From NCBI RefSeq assembly GCF_021134715.1, contig NC_060018.1:6837501-6901500 (forward strand): a DNA stretch of 64,000 bases, written 5' to 3'. Shown piece by piece: positions 48,268 to 61,981 of this stretch. Origin of the DNA: Daphnia pulex (taxonomy: Eukaryota > Arthropoda > Branchiopoda > Diplostraca > Daphniidae). The stretch's first letter is position 1. Every line of letters starts with the position of its first letter. Under the pieces are notes generated by a model. That model saw only the letters and a program-made list of their open reading frames with translations, did no database searches and had not been told where the DNA came from. The translations under genes and the position numbers were made by a program.

Positions 48268-50411
48268 ATGGAAGAAAGAAAATCACCCAATAAAGCAAAA
48301 GAAGAATTTGATGTGATTGTTATTGGTTGTGGTCTGTCTGGATTGACAGCTGCCTATGAAATTTTTAAATTAGATCCAAATATCAAATTATGTTTATTAG
48401 AGGCCAAAGGTACTGTACATACCTATGTGTTTATTATGTACAAATCCTATCTTTGCATATTGGTGCTTATTCATTAAATTTGTATAATGTTGAATTTCTT
48501 TTTATAGACCGTTTGGGTGGAAGAACTCTCACCAATGAAATTGACATTGGTGAAGGACAGAAAGCATCATTTGATTTTGGAGGACAGTGGGTAGCATCAA
48601 GTCAACCAGATATTTTAGAAATACTTGAAGAACTAAACATTGAAACATATCCACAATTTATTGATGGAACCAAAGTTATGCAAGTTGGGCATGACAATGT
48701 TATTCGTACTTACAAGTCTGATATCCCAAGTCTTGGATCTTACTGGGGAATTATTGAACTACAACTGTTCATTTGGAAAGTAATGATAAGGTTTTAATTC
48801 TTGCATTTATTTTCCTGCCCCTGAATATCCAAGAAAGTATATAATCTTTTTGCACTCTAGGCTGAGAGGTTAGCTAAGGAAATTAGCATTGAAGATCCAT
48901 ACTTGTGGGAAAAGGCTCAAGAATACGATGCAATGACCATGGAGACGTTTGTTAAGAATAGTGCGCGCACTCAAGGTGTAAGAGACACCATTCAAGCCGC
49001 TTGCCGTTCCGTAATTGGTACTTGATATAGAAGCGAATAATATTTCGATCATGATACTTTCCTATTATTCGCAAAGAAATACCCATTATATTTGCATCTT
49101 ACATTTCCATCTATCAACAGGAGCTGACCTAGATCGTGTTTCAGCCCTCTTCTTCCTTGCATATGCTAATTCAGCGGGGGGTGTCATGAAACTGTTGATG
49201 GCAACTGAGAATGGCGCCCAAGAACTTCGCGTAAAAGTGCGTGAGAAAGGATATTATACAATGTTCTCCCGCCTTCTCGATTTTCATTTCTGGGTCAATT
49301 CACAGGGGGGCACGCAACAGATAAGCGAAATTTTAGCCGATCGAATTGGGCGAAAAAATATTCACCTGGAACAACCCGTGGCCTCTATTTCCCAATCTGA
49401 TGAAAGCGGCTTGGTTACAGTTAAAACTCTGTCGGCGAAGATTTTCAGGTAATTTAAGTTATATAAAATCATTAAAATATTACATTCACCGACAAAATAT
49501 TCATCCTTAAAATGATAGGGCAAAGCATGTGATTGTCAGTATTCCTCCCAATTGCATAACCCACATACAGTTTTCACCTCCGCTCTCGGAGGATCGAAGG
49601 CTTCTAATGGAAAATATGCCAGTAGGGCATCTAACAAAATTCGTCATTACGTACGACAAGGTTTGTCAAGTATAGTAAATCTTGGGAAATCACGCATAAA
49701 ATACATTTAAAATTAATTTCAAAAGACATACTGGCGTGAAAAGGGCTTTTCCGGTGAGGTCGTGAGTAACGGCGGAGGACCTTTGTTAGGGTGCTCCACG
49801 GGCCCACTTAGCATCGTTTATGATGCTACCAATGATAAAAACATACCTGCTCTCGTAGGATTTATAGCCGGAAGGCCAGGAGTTGAATGGCACCGTCAAA
49901 CGGTATGACCAATGTTCAATTTGTACATCTTTTTCGAAATAACACAACGTGTTCTACAATTAAAATGTGAATTTAGGCAGCGGAACGTCGTTCGGCAGTT
50001 CTGAATAGTCTTTCCGATTGTTTTGGACCATGGGCGTTGCAACCGACGAGCTTCACTGAGAAAATATGGGCCGATGAAGAATACAACGGAGGTTGTCCAG
50101 TCTCTTTCGGCGTTCCTGGAATCATGTTCACATTCGGTATTCTCCGTCGTCCGCATGGTCGAATTCACTGGTGCGGGACTGAAACATCTACACACTGGGC
50201 TGGATATTTAAGTGGAGCGGTGCAGTCTGGAAGACGTGCAGCTTCCGAAGTGATGAAACTTAGAGGTAAGAACGTCATCGAATTGGAGAAGCTAGCCTTT
50301 CGAAAACCATATGCAGACCAAAGTCCACCATATTCTTTACCCAATTTATTGACTCCTGTGATTGTTGTATTTGCCATCGCTACAGCTTTCATCGCTGTTT
50401 ATTTCCTATAA
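48268..50411 (+). CDS. Monoamine oxidase-like flavoprotein
   Basis: Seven exons (48268-48409, 48508-48779, 48861-49017, 49121-49448, 49519-49660, 49726-49902, 49977-50411) sum to 551 codons. The FAD fold is FDVIVIGCGLSGLTAAYEI then DRLGGRT. The C-terminal half has DEEYNGGCPVSFGVPGIM, where the Cys aligns with the residue covalently bound to FAD in MAO-A/B, and WCGTETSTHWAGYLSGAVQSG. A hydrophobic tail (LLTPVIVVFAIATAFIAVYFL) would anchor it in the outer mitochondrial membrane as in MAO. It should oxidise amines. Substrate is unknown, since insects and crustaceans have several MAO-like genes. The stop codons of this gene and ECSIT are only about 93 bp apart. Confidence 0.9.
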
Positions 50412-50504
50412 TTTCTAGTTTTTCTTTCCAAAATTTGCAGGAAAAGTGAATTAGATGGAAATGTGTTATTCAAAACTATTATTTTACTGATCATATACAT
50501 TTAT

Positions 50505-51988
50505 TTACAAATCAGAACCTCCTGTGATTTTATTTAGTGGTTGAGATGGCATATTACTTTCGATAGCTGGTGCAACTTCACCTATTAAAAAAGAGAAAAA
50601 TTTGTCATGTTGTAAAAAATAAAGCTGAATATAAAATAAGTGGTACCATACCTAAGGGGGAGTTAGTAGCAAACAGGATACTCAAATTAGCTAGGTTTGG
50701 ATTTGTTTTCTCTAAAAATCGGATCCAAGAAAGAAGGGAATCTTTTGAGCATGTCCCAGTGATAGCTATAGCAAGGATTGTCCTTGAAAAAATTTAAAAA
50801 AAAAGTATTTATCTCATAATCAACACATTTGATGAAGATTAATATTTGTTTACCCATCTTCTTGTTCATGAACTGAAGGTTGAACAACGATATCTTTCCG
50901 AGTAAGATTTTCTTCCCCAAACATCCACGAACGCAGTTCACTTACATCTTGAACAAATCGAAGAATAAAATTAGAAAACTAGAATGAAGAAAATTGAAAC
51001 TAAACTGTTTCAGTACACATACCATCATAATCATATTCATTCTGCTGTTTCTGCTCTTCTTCCGTTAACGGAACAGGTTCAGAACGCAAAATAAAGTAAT
51101 TTATACTGGTTCTTCTTAACCAAATTGTGAAAGCGCCTTCAACGTAGACGGTTTGCTTTTCTTTGAGTTTGGCTAAAAGGTCTCTTTGATTGGCGCTTTG
51201 ACCATTGACGATCCAAGTATCGTCAATGGCGTCTTGCAACTCACTAGTCTGAAAAATGTTCATCTCTGTAGCTGGATCAACACTACCCATTCTCTGGACA
51301 GCAAGTTTTGCTATTTCAAGATTTGAGTTAGGAATCTTTTGGGGGAGTGCCCATGGAGATTGGTTTTTAAACTTAGGCATCCAATAAGCCATCCTTCTAA
51401 GTTTTTTGGTGGGAGCTCCATGGCGACCAAAAATATTAAGAACCATTTGGTCAGTTTCTTTATCTGGACAAACACCTAAAAATGAAATAAAAACACATAA
51501 AATAATTTAAACTGATTTGAGGCAAAGATATTCTAACCATTGTTTTCCATCTGTTCCAGAACATCTATTATACATTGCTGTTGTTTTGGATAATGCATAA
51601 ATTCTGCTTGAAACATATTTGTTGGAATATATTTTCCCTTTGGTAATATATCAATGATGTCTTTATATGCTTCCAGGTCACGATGCACACCAAATTCTTC
51701 CATTTCCTTCAGAGCAGCATAGATGAATTCCACTTGTGCCCTACGGGGCCCTGGTCTTGTTGTGTAAATTTTTACAGCTTCTAAGAATGTGTCTTTATTT
51801 CTATCTCCTTCTGGAACATAAAACATAGAAGGTCTAACAATCAGTTCGTTGGGTTCTTTATTTTTAAAATGAAGACTATTTATATGAATGTGACGGATCT
51901 GTAAGCATGGCAGTAGCTTGCAATTATGAACTTGAGGTAAGGCTCTTTGGAGAATTCGATTCAAACTTAAACCAAATTTTACTGCCAT
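50505..51988 (-). CDS. ECSIT: ECSIT, mitochondrial complex I assembly / Toll signalling factor
   Basis: The start at 51988 gives a basic presequence (MAVKFGLSLNRILQRALPQ). The body has KDTFLEAVKIYTTRPGPRRAQVEFIYAALKEMEEFGVHRDLEAYKDIIDILPKGKYIPTN, the PPR-like ECSIT core. It continues with PKQQQCIIDVLEQMENNGVCPDKETDQMVLNIFGRHGAPTKKLRRMAYWMPKFKN. The C-terminal domain spans exons 51000-51480 and 50665-50960. A small last exon reads SQPLNKITGGSDL with stop at 50505-50507. In vertebrates it helps assemble complex I and links TRAF6 to Toll signalling. Head-to-head with COPS3. Confidence 0.94.
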
Positions 51989-52492
51989 TATAATACTAAT
52001 GGCTATTCAAAGCAGGAAAATAATCAACAAAATTCGAACTATTTGTAAAAATACCAGAAATACATAGAATTGTCACAACAAATTCAAGAGTAGGCGAAAA
52101 TGGGATTTGTTATTGTTTTTTTCCTCTTTCAACTTTTAACGTCTGCTAAAATTTCAACTTCATTGATGATAGATGGCAGGGATTCATAAAAAAAGTTTCT
52201 TATTTGATTAAAAACTTGATTACTTTCGATTATTCATCATCAAATTAGAATAAAATTAAATCGCGGTTATTTCGCTTATAATTATGTTCATTTTGTTTTT
52301 AAATTATTCAGTAAAAGTGTTTGTGTGATCCTGCCGCCACCCGCCAGTGGTGCTACTTGCATCTACGAATATACCCTCTATTGGCGCGTTTATCAACGAA
52401 TAAAGACAACTGCAGACGACGTTTGCTGGCTCATCCAAATATTTCTCTCTTCAATTCAATATCTTTCAATCTAATATTCTTCAAATTTGAAT
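51989..52492. promoter_or_regulatory. Divergent promoter region ECSIT / COPS3
   Basis: 504 bp between divergent start codons, AT-rich, no element assigned. Confidence 0.45.
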
Positions 52493-54243
52493 ATGGCGTC
52501 ATCCCTAGAACATTTTGTAAATTCTGTTCGTAATCTCTCTGGCGAAGGTTTGTTTTGAACGACAGTTGTATTTCATAATTTGTGGACACTAAAAATATTC
52601 AATTTTCTATGTATCAAACTGATAGGAAGCTGGCGAGAACTATATGATTTTCTCGGCAAGTCGCCCGACGTACTCATGAGGAATTCCGAACATTTAGACA
52701 CTGTTCTGGATACTCTTGACCCACAACTTCACAGTCTAGGTGTTTTGGCAATTTACATGGTAAAGTTCATGATTCTCAACCAAAATGCAGCTCAAAATCA
52801 AGGAATTCAAGTTCCAGAACCCGAAGTGCTCATCAGTCAAGTCAGTCAGTTCATCACAGTTTGCAATGGTGAACAAATTCGCTGTGCTCCTGACTCATGT
52901 AAGCTTCTAATATTGCACTCTTACAATTGAATAATTCATAATAAATTGTTCTGTGCAGTCGCTGAGCTGTGTAACCAGTTTACCCAATGCCTAGTGGAAC
53001 GAGAGACACCTGCCAGGGGTATTGTTCCCCTTACCAAAGCTATTCGGAAAGCCAGAATGAATGAAACACAGCTGACGTCTATCCACGCTAGCCTTCTCCA
53101 ACTCTGTTTGATGGCACAGAATTTAAAACCTGCCTTGGAGTTTTTGAATGTTGAGATTTCTGAAATCAATTCAGAGGTAAATTGCTTTTTCAGGTTCTAG
53201 TGCACTGATTACAGAAAATTCTAATGACAAATGTGTTTGTAGAATGGATATTTTGATGCCAAGCATTTCTTGCTCTACTACTACTATGGGGGAGTTATCA
53301 ACATGGCTGTCAAAAACTTTGAGCGAGCCCTGTATTCATTCGAAGTAGCTTTGACGACACCATCTTCAGCCGTATCTCACATCATGCTGGAATCGTACAA
53401 AAAGTACATTCTCGTCTCACTCATTCTTCATGGAAAGGTATGGATCAAATAGTCGCGCAATGTTCGTTCAATTTCCGATTCACATTGTCATTTGAAACGA
53501 GACTAGGTGGCACCTCTTCCCAAATACACATCTCAAGTGGTTAATCGGCTCCTGAAACCCATGAGCGCCATCTACCACGAAATCACGACGGTATTTGCTA
53601 CCAACAAGCCGACGTCACTGGAACTTGTCCTCCAAAAGCACCGAGAATTGTTACAGCGTGAAAATAACTGGGGTCTGGCCAAACAAGTACAACAATCGCT
53701 CTACAAGAAGATTATTCAGCGACTGACTCAGACTTTTCTGACGCTTTCGCTCAGCGATATGGCCCTGCGAGTTCAGTTGCCCAGCGTGATGGAAGCGGAA
53801 AAACTCGTCTTGACCATGGTATTTGCTTTCAAGATGCTAAAAGATGACGATCAAACTATGTGTTTGTTTTCTTCTTCAAAAGATTGAAGATGGGGATATT
53901 TACGCCAGCATTAGCCAGAAAGACGGGATGGTATTGTTTCACGACAATCCGGACAAATACGACAGCACTTCAACTGTTGAGCGCGTTCAGAAAGAGGTAT
54001 TTCGATAGTAGCCGGCAGAAATGTGTACCAGATAATTGACCTCATGGCTACTCGTTTGGGTAGGTCAACATTTGCATCGAGCTGGACATGCAGGTGCAGA
54101 AGATGGAGGAAGCCATCTGCACGAACCCGGTTTTCGTGAAGAAGGCGTCAGGTGCCATGGAAGAGGACGATGGAGGGAGGAGTTCAGCTTCGTCAGCCCT
54201 TCAGGCCGGTGCGGCAACCAAAGTTCCCTCCTTCTCCATGTGA
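52493..54243 (+). CDS. COPS3: COP9 signalosome subunit 3
   Basis: The first exon starts [19 protein letters not shown] at 52493. Then come [17 protein letters not shown], the helical repeats ([41 protein letters not shown]), and the PCI domain ([39 protein letters not shown]). It ends with [26 protein letters not shown] and a Ser/Ala-rich tail stopping at 54241-54243. It is part of the eight-subunit CSN complex that removes NEDD8 from cullins. Introns keep frame throughout. Confidence 0.95.
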
Positions 54244-57200
54244 TCACCTATGATGCTCTTTAAAACACCAACTAATCCATAACGTCTCGATAAAATAATT
54301 ACTTTCACATTTTTTTGTTAAATAACTAAGTGAGGATTCATACACGGATTAAAAACAAAAATTTAGTTTTTTTTTTTCAAAAATTGTATTGATAAACATC
54401 ACACATAAAACTGTACACGATTTCCAACACACATAAATTCCAAAGTCAGACAGTCTGTCTATGCATCTAGTCGAGGCCATCCACAAAATCAGCTTTCACA
54501 ATGATCTCAGAAATTCAAACAATATCTGGCAGATCACTGAGAAAACTAGTCTCGAGGTTTAAAAGCCGAAAATTCACACTGTCGGTAGAGCAACACACCC
54601 ACACATGGCCGAAGCCGACTGGATACTGTTTGCTTGGTCCAACGGCGGATGAATGGAGAGCCCCAACTTCGAGGAGTGTCTACCACCAAGAGATAGAGGG
54701 CGCGCGCGCATTGATGTGATAAGATTAAAAACGAAAAACGCCAAACTGTTTGGAGGCAGGCGGAGATGTGTGTCTGCTAAGTGGCCTAGTAGACGAATAA
54801 GTAGGAGAAAGGTTGTAAATAAAGGAAGGACATTAAAAGAGAAAAGATGTGCGCATTCCAATGAACTTTGTCTGTCCCACATTGGTGACCGGTAAAAATG
54901 CAGACGGGAAAAATACAAAAAGGAGGCTGTGTGAGCCTGCTCTCTCTTTCTCTGCGCTTCGAGAAAGTCCGCATAAGGTGCACACAAACCAGTTTATGAC
55001 GGAAAGGGAAGCCTACAATACCCAGCAGAAGATAATGAAAGAACGATATTTTAAGAGCGCCGTATTTATGCAACGGCAGTTGTTCAACAACAGATATATA
55101 CAAGGTGTTGAGGGGAGGGAGGGGAGAGACTCGACAACGTTGCCGTTTCCTTCCGCATTCCGTTCGTCGTCGGCGGAGGGGAGAAGCATCTTGAAGAAAC
55201 TAAAAAAGGGAAAGACAAAATAAAAAGGGATAGAAATACACACATGAGGAAACAATTAGCTTGCAGGATTCCAGCCCAGACTTCCGGAAGACAAGAAAAA
55301 AGATGAAAAATACACAAAATGGAAAGAAAAATAAAAAGAGGCAGTGATGGATCCGAAAGAATCCTAAAAAGAATCAAAGTTCAAGGATATTCCGCACAAG
55401 GCGGAAAGGTTGGAAGGCGCAAGGTCATTGCACGAGAGCCTTGGAGGCGACGGCGACGGCCACCCAAGAACGTGGGAAAAGAGAACCGTGAGCGCGGACG
55501 GGTCCCGCCGATCTCTCTTTTTTTTTTTTTTTCTTTTTCTGACTGTATTATTTCCAGTCGAACATTCTTGAAATCAAAAGAAAAGCGCCCATTCTTCTCT
55601 TCTTACGTTGATTATGTAGATACTTTTTGTGACTAATCCGCGTTGCCAAGTCAGAAAAGCGCTAAGGTCACGCACTTGAATCTCTAAAACCAAGACACAC
55701 AATCAGCTGAGAGAGAGATTGGTTAGTCGAGGCTATCACTATGCAGCAGCAGCAGCAGCACACTGGTGGTGATGGTGGAGACGGACTGAGGCCACACAAC
55801 CGCGTTCGTCAGAAGAGTGTAGAGGAATGCGGTGAGGCGACGGGGCTGAATGGGACCCGGGCGAATGTGTGTGAGAGCAAAGCCCTCGCACACACACACA
55901 GAGAGAGAGAGAGAGAGGAGCACTGACCGCATTCCACAGACCAACTGCCGCCTCGCGCCGCCTTTCTACACCAATCCCCTCCCCATTCTGAGACTCTTTT
56001 CCATTTTCATTCAGTCTTTGACGACTGGAAAAAAGAGAAGACCCCATTTGGAGGACCCGAAAAGACTCTCTCGACTGCTGTTTTGAGCGACGCTCGTTCC
56101 GGTTTAGGCCAAAGAGAAGAACCCACTTGATATTTCCAGGCGCACCCATGCGCAGATGCGAGCGCCATCTATGGAGAAAAAATGCAACTAGTGAGGAATT
56201 CCTCGTACCATCAGCCCCCCCCCGACCGGATTTTCCCTCTCTCTCCGTCTGGATACCTGCGTGTGTGTGCAACAACTGAGAAAAGAAAAATAAGGGAGAG
56301 AGAGAAAATGTGGAATGAAAAGAATAGAAGGAAAGAAAAGTGGTGGGAGTTGCGCAGACATGGGAAAGCTTAAGTCTGGCCGATCCCACACACATGGAGA
56401 GAGAGAGAGACTCGCGCAGACTTGCACACACACAAGAGAAAACGAAGAACCGCACTTTTGCGCCCATTTTCCCACGCTAGCCCGTGTCCCACACCACCAC
56501 CACCAGCACCGGGGAGAGTTCATCGACAACAACGATGTAACATAATTCGGTTAGTCTGATGATCACACACACACACTTATATAGATCGAAACAAGTCGAC
56601 AGACCATGCAAGGAAATACAGGAGGAGCAACATTCCGCTGTTCGGTTTTCTTCTCCGCTCGTCGGGTCAGTGGCCGTCCAACACACAGCCGACGACGCCA
56701 TTGCTGCCAGCAGCCAAAGAAAGAAAGAAAGAAGAAGAAGACCCTAATAAGGGCAAACTATTCAGAGCTGTTCATCTGGCCGACCCAAGTTTGGTCTTTG
56801 CAACCAAACACACACAACGCCGAAACTATTTTTCCCCTCCACAACCAAATCCGGTAGGGGCGCCATTATCTCCAGCATCCCAAAAAGACATAAAAACAGA
56901 AAAAAACCCTCAAAAAATAAAGTGAACACATTCTTTTAATTAAATTCCCAGACCAGACAACACAAGTAAAAAAGAAGAGACCGGGAAGTGTTAAAAAACT
57001 TTTTGAGTCAGAGCGTCCCAAAATACCTCGCCCGCGGCCAGACGTCGCGACGTCGCGAGTTTAAATTTACACATTTTGGCACAAGGGCTCCCCCTCCCTC
57101 CCCTCCTTAAACCCACCCACCGGCCACATTTGGTCGATCACGGGATGCTCAACATTCTACAGACGAGAAGGGAATTGTACGGCGAGTCTCGTATTTATAG

Positions 57201-57631
57201 AAGAAGAAGACGAAAAATTCCAAAGGAGAGAGAGAGAGAGAAAAAGCCTCGAGGCAAGGCTGTGAATTTCCAATGAATCACCTTGGCCAGAGGGGATCTA
57301 ATCGAAATATACGCCCCTCCCCACTTGGCTCTCCCGCACGGACGACGACGTATATGGCGGCGAATTCAACGCACCCAACAGTCACCACGAGATGTGAACA
57401 AATCGGAATTCACCGACGGTCCGACACCACCACCAAGTCGTCCGTCGTAAAAATAATAATCGGCCATGTTTTTTTTAATTTTTTTCTTTTCCTCCGCAGT
57501 GTTGTATTACCCGCGTCTGTGTGTGTGTGTGTGCGACATGATTTATCAGCCGTATCATTTTACACGCCGCCGCCGCCGCCCCCCCTCAGGGCCAACTTAC
57601 AGACTCCACCCCCATTCAGACGCAAGGCTAA

Positions 57632-57648
57632 CACGTGACGTCACTTCC
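57632..57648. promoter_or_regulatory. E-box / CRE / ETS-like site cluster
   Basis: CACGTG (57632-57637) overlaps TGACGTCA (57636-57643), followed at once by CTTCCTG, an ETS-type motif. Such dense overlap of three known binding motifs is typical of promoters. Confidence 0.45.
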
Positions 57649-58760
57649 TGTCTGGAAAAAAATGTCGAAAAAGAGAAACAATTTCGTTCGGGGGGGATTC
57701 TTTTAAAAAATATAAAAAAAAAAAGTCGACGTAACTAAACTGATGGTTAGTAAGTGGTGGCTAGATTGGACGAGATGGAAGCGTGCAGATGGGCAATGGA
57801 ATGTGCCAGACTTTCTTTTAATTAGGCCTGACTTGTAAAATAAAAATCCGCATGGCAACAGCCGCCAAATAAAACATGGTGGTCGACCGAGACCCAAGTC
57901 TCGAGGGCCATTTTCTAATTTTTTTCTTCTTCTTCTTCTTTTGCTTTTCCTAGCGATTATGATATCGAAAAGGAGAATACCAGGAGAAAAGAGAAGAGAA
58001 TGAAAAGACATGGATGAGAAGGAAAAAGAAAAAAACCACATTCCAGTGCTCAACTGGCCTCTTTCCATATAAGGCGCAGCAGCCAAGTTCTAGCTGTGGG
58101 CATGTCGTCGCATGGCAGGCCAGAGAGAAAGCCATTGAAACCAAAAATTCCCCAATATTATTATTAACTACACTACTCAGACAAAACCAAATAAATAAGA
58201 AACAACAATTTAGTCTCAACGAAAATGTGACACACAACTGTACGTCACTTCACTCGTAACAAGATAAAAAAAAAACAAGACTTGAAAAAAACTTTGCATT
58301 CCACAGATAATAAAAAATGAAAATCCTGAACAAACAAGTCGTAAACCCCAAGGACGATGATAAAATTTACACACAAAAATGTTTCTTTATAGGTTTCAAA
58401 AAAATTAGCCTTTTTCTTGTTGTTTTTCTTTACCCGAATGAGATGATGAGACGACATCAGCAGCGGTTGGTTATTTTCGAGGCTGGCAACACTGGAGAGG
58501 TAGTACAGACACACTTACGTGAGAGAGATAAAATTACAAGTTTTTTTTTTTAAAGATTCTAAACCAAAAGTATGAAAGCCAAGGAATTCTTTCTGTGTGT
58601 GTGGGATCCCAGGACACAACTACTAGTTGCGCCCAGTGTTTCGACAGAAGGTCGACTGGCCAGCAACTGAACTGCGCAACGCCATTGGGACGTCGTTGTG
58701 GAGCTGAGGCGACGGGACTCCTCAAGGCCGGCGCCGGCCCCCACAAAAAAAGTTTTTCTA

Positions 58761-58845
58761 AAAGGGGCGGAGTTTTATGTACTGCGCCGGTCCGACGGTG
58801 ACGTCATGGCTGCCTCCTCATTGGCTGTTTGAGAATAGCATTACG
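58761..58845. promoter_or_regulatory. GC box, CRE and CCAAT cluster
   Basis: GGGGCGG at 58764-58770, TGACGTCA at 58799-58806 and ATTGG (inverted CCAAT) at 58819-58823 lie within 60 bp. Read on the minus strand the order is CCAAT, CRE, an ACATAAAA stretch and a GC box. This is promoter-like, but no transcript or gene adjoining it was identified. Confidence 0.4.
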
Positions 58846-61800
58846 GACGGACGGTGAACCACCATTTTGTCGCTGTTGAAAAGAGAGGGGGGGGGATAAA
58901 AAAGAATGGGAAACATGCATGACCATGGATGGTTATTAATTTAAATGTACCGAGTATATTCCAGACACACTGGGTGATATGATTAGTCGTTTTTGTTTTT
59001 TCCTTTTTTAAAAGGGTGTGTAATCACACAATCGTCGAAACACCTTCATTTCGGAGATGGAATAAGCCACGAAAGGGAAACAGACGTTGTGGCTGTTGCC
59101 ATGCCAACAGCATTCAGTCGCGGGTTCTTTCTTATTTATTTTTTGGCAAACTGCCTAAACGGAGGTGGTTGTTTTTGATTTAAAATGCTCGTGAAAATTA
59201 CGTCGAAATCTACTTGTAGCAAGGGACATTGGTCCTCTACCGGCCAAATCAATGAACTGTGTACGAAAGGGGCGTCAACATGTAACTGATATCTATTATT
59301 ATTATTTGAATTGAGGAGATTTTCAAGCCAACACACTGCAACAGTTCCAAAATGCCTCCAATTTCATTCGAGAAAAAAAGAAGAAAAAAACCAAAATGGT
59401 TGAATGAAACGAATAATTTATATTTTTATTTTTCCTTCACAAAAAAAGAAAAAGAGGAAAAAAAAAGATGGCGCAGTCTTCGCCCCGGTCGACGTGGTGG
59501 TGGTGGAGTGGAAGCGGTTGGCGGAGGAAAAGGCGAAATTGGAGCGGATGTCTGCGGCTTCGGCCCTCATTTTATTTTCGTGTTGCGTCGGCAACAACTT
59601 ATCCCTCTCAATATGTTATGCCATATAGAGCTCAATCTTTTTTTCTTTTCACCAGACGGTCATTTCACTCAAAACATTATAATTTCCCCGCGACTCGCAT
59701 TTTCAAATGGGTTGAAACCAATCGAATTTATTCACATCGGAGGTGGATGGGCACTGCGGAGGAATGTCGGATGGTGACGTCGTTTGCGTGCAAAGAGAAT
59801 TGAGTTGAGAGAGAGAGAGAGAGAATTTCGGCCGGTTTTTATGAATGGCACAGCTGCAGGGGAAGCAAGAAAGTCTGGCCTGCTGCTGGCGAGAAAAAAT
59901 AGAGATAAGAAAGGCTATAGCTTTTTTCCCAAACTCACCAAGTCTAAACTTTTTTTTGTATTTTTCTTGAATGAATGGAGCGCCCTCATTTGATTTGATT
60001 TGGCACCGTCACACACGACTCACGGCTTATCTCTTTTTACGAGCCAATTTTAAAAATTTTCCCGTCGGATATTCTGATTAGTATATAGTGAATTTACATA
60101 AATGCATTCGACTAATAACGAATCGATACACGATGCCGAGGAAAAGATGAAGCTGAGCGCCTCTCTTGTATTATACATTTTGTTGAAATCAAAAAATATT
60201 TCAGCGTGTGAAGAGAAGAGACTGGGCTCTGCTGCTGGTTGATGCGGCTAGAAGGAGATGTAGGCGAAAGGGGCGGAGTTTGACCTGAATGCCTGAATAC
60301 CATTGCATTGTCCAACCCTCCTCCCCGTCCCCCTCTCCGTCCCATCTGCTGGACTGCATACTTGCATGTGTTGTGTGTGTGTGTGTGTCCAGCAGTTTGC
60401 TAGGCTCCCTTGTGTGTGTGTCGACATGTAACCCAAATTGAAGTTTACAAGAAGAAGAAGAAGAAGGAAATAAAAAATGTTGAATTTCAACCCTTTCGAG
60501 CGAATAGATAAATACCTCGAAATTGTAGAGAATGAACGTGACGGAATGCAGCGCTCGCGCCGTCCAGGAAGTTGCGTCGAGATGGCCCTCCCCCTCCCCC
60601 CCAACGCACCTCCTCTTTTTTCTTTCTTTTTTAACCACCCGTCCTAACGGAATGCGTCGACGCTTTTGTGGCACCTGCCAAAATCGTCCAGGAGCTTCCC
60701 GAATAAAAAAATGTTGTCCTCCTCCTCCTCCGTCTGTGTCTTACACACACGCTCCTTATTACAGGAGCACCAGCAGCAGTTCATTCAGGGGTTGTAACAA
60801 CAACTGATGACAAAAGGAGAGAAGGGGTCGGCTCGTGCGACATTATTACACAATCCACTTAAATGCGCTGTCAAAAAATAGGCCGCCCCCCCCCCCTCAG
60901 GGCCCAAAACACACACACACAGAAAGAGAAAAACGACGCCACCTTTGAAAATATTAGATCCATCTGCTCCACCGATGGATACGGTGGTTGAAGCTCTCGG
61001 CGTCGTGTCGGCAACTGTTTCCGACACGGATCCTTGAAAATGGCCCTTTTTGAAAATATACATACACGAACAACGACGACGAGGAGGAACTCGGAGCTCA
61101 CAAGACAACAATAGACAACGCGAAAAAATATCAAATAAAATAAAAAAAATTTCCACCGAAAAAAAAAAGTTATTTCCCTCATGTCTACTGAAAAGAAAAA
61201 GAAAAAAAACACTTAAGGGGATAGACCGCAAAGGCACAGCAGCAAGCAGCAAAGACTATATCCTTGGGATGTGTTACGCTTGACGGACTCTTGCGAGTAA
61301 TATTATTATTAGGCTATTATAACAGCAACCAAGCTATAGCTACCACTACACATATATGTATCGGGGCTCTCTCTCTCTCTCTGTACATTATCCCGCTCGT
61401 TAAACAAGTTTTTTTTTTTGTAAGGTATATAATGATGGGCCGTGTAATATATTCGTGTAAGAATATCGGCAACTGATTTTGTTCATTTCCCTGATAGACA
61501 TTTTGGCGCGACTGTCTAAAATAATCGCGGATAGGAATCGCCGATTATGACGTTTGAGAGGAGAAAAAAGAAAAATGGAAAAAATTGAAGTTCGACCTTC
61601 GTGGCGCACAAAAAATATTTAAAATTGCGCAGTTGTGTGTAGGCTGATGGCGGACGCGCGCGCTGGTTTTTATCGTCTCCGCTGTGTTCTTCGTCGTCGT
61701 CCATTTTTCTTTTTCGGTCAAAACTCGCATGATTAAAAAGCGGATGCTCAAATGCTCAATCAAGCAACGTGACGCTTAACAAAAAGGCCAAACGAAATAG

Positions 61801-61973
61801 TAAAAAAATAGAAATAAAATATAAGAAAGTCAAGGGCGAAGAAACCGAAGAATAATAAAACGCGAAAAAATCGGCGGCGGTAATACGGTAAGATTTTTGT
61901 ATTTTATTTCATTTGGTCGGGCAACCGCCATTATCTCTACCCGACGGTCGGCCATTTTGTTCGTCTGTCTACC

Positions 61974-61981
61974 TGACGTCA
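61974..61981. promoter_or_regulatory. CRE palindrome
   Basis: A third perfect TGACGTCA, 23 bp after a GCCATTTTG motif and in GC-rich sequence with two CGACGGTCGG-like elements. Confidence 0.4.

Noticed and set aside
55739-56467. 242-codon minus-strand open frame (and similar long frames through 54.5-63 kb)
   Set aside because: Composed mainly of translated GA/CA/CAG microsatellites with overlapping open frames on both strands; no domain and no splice support.
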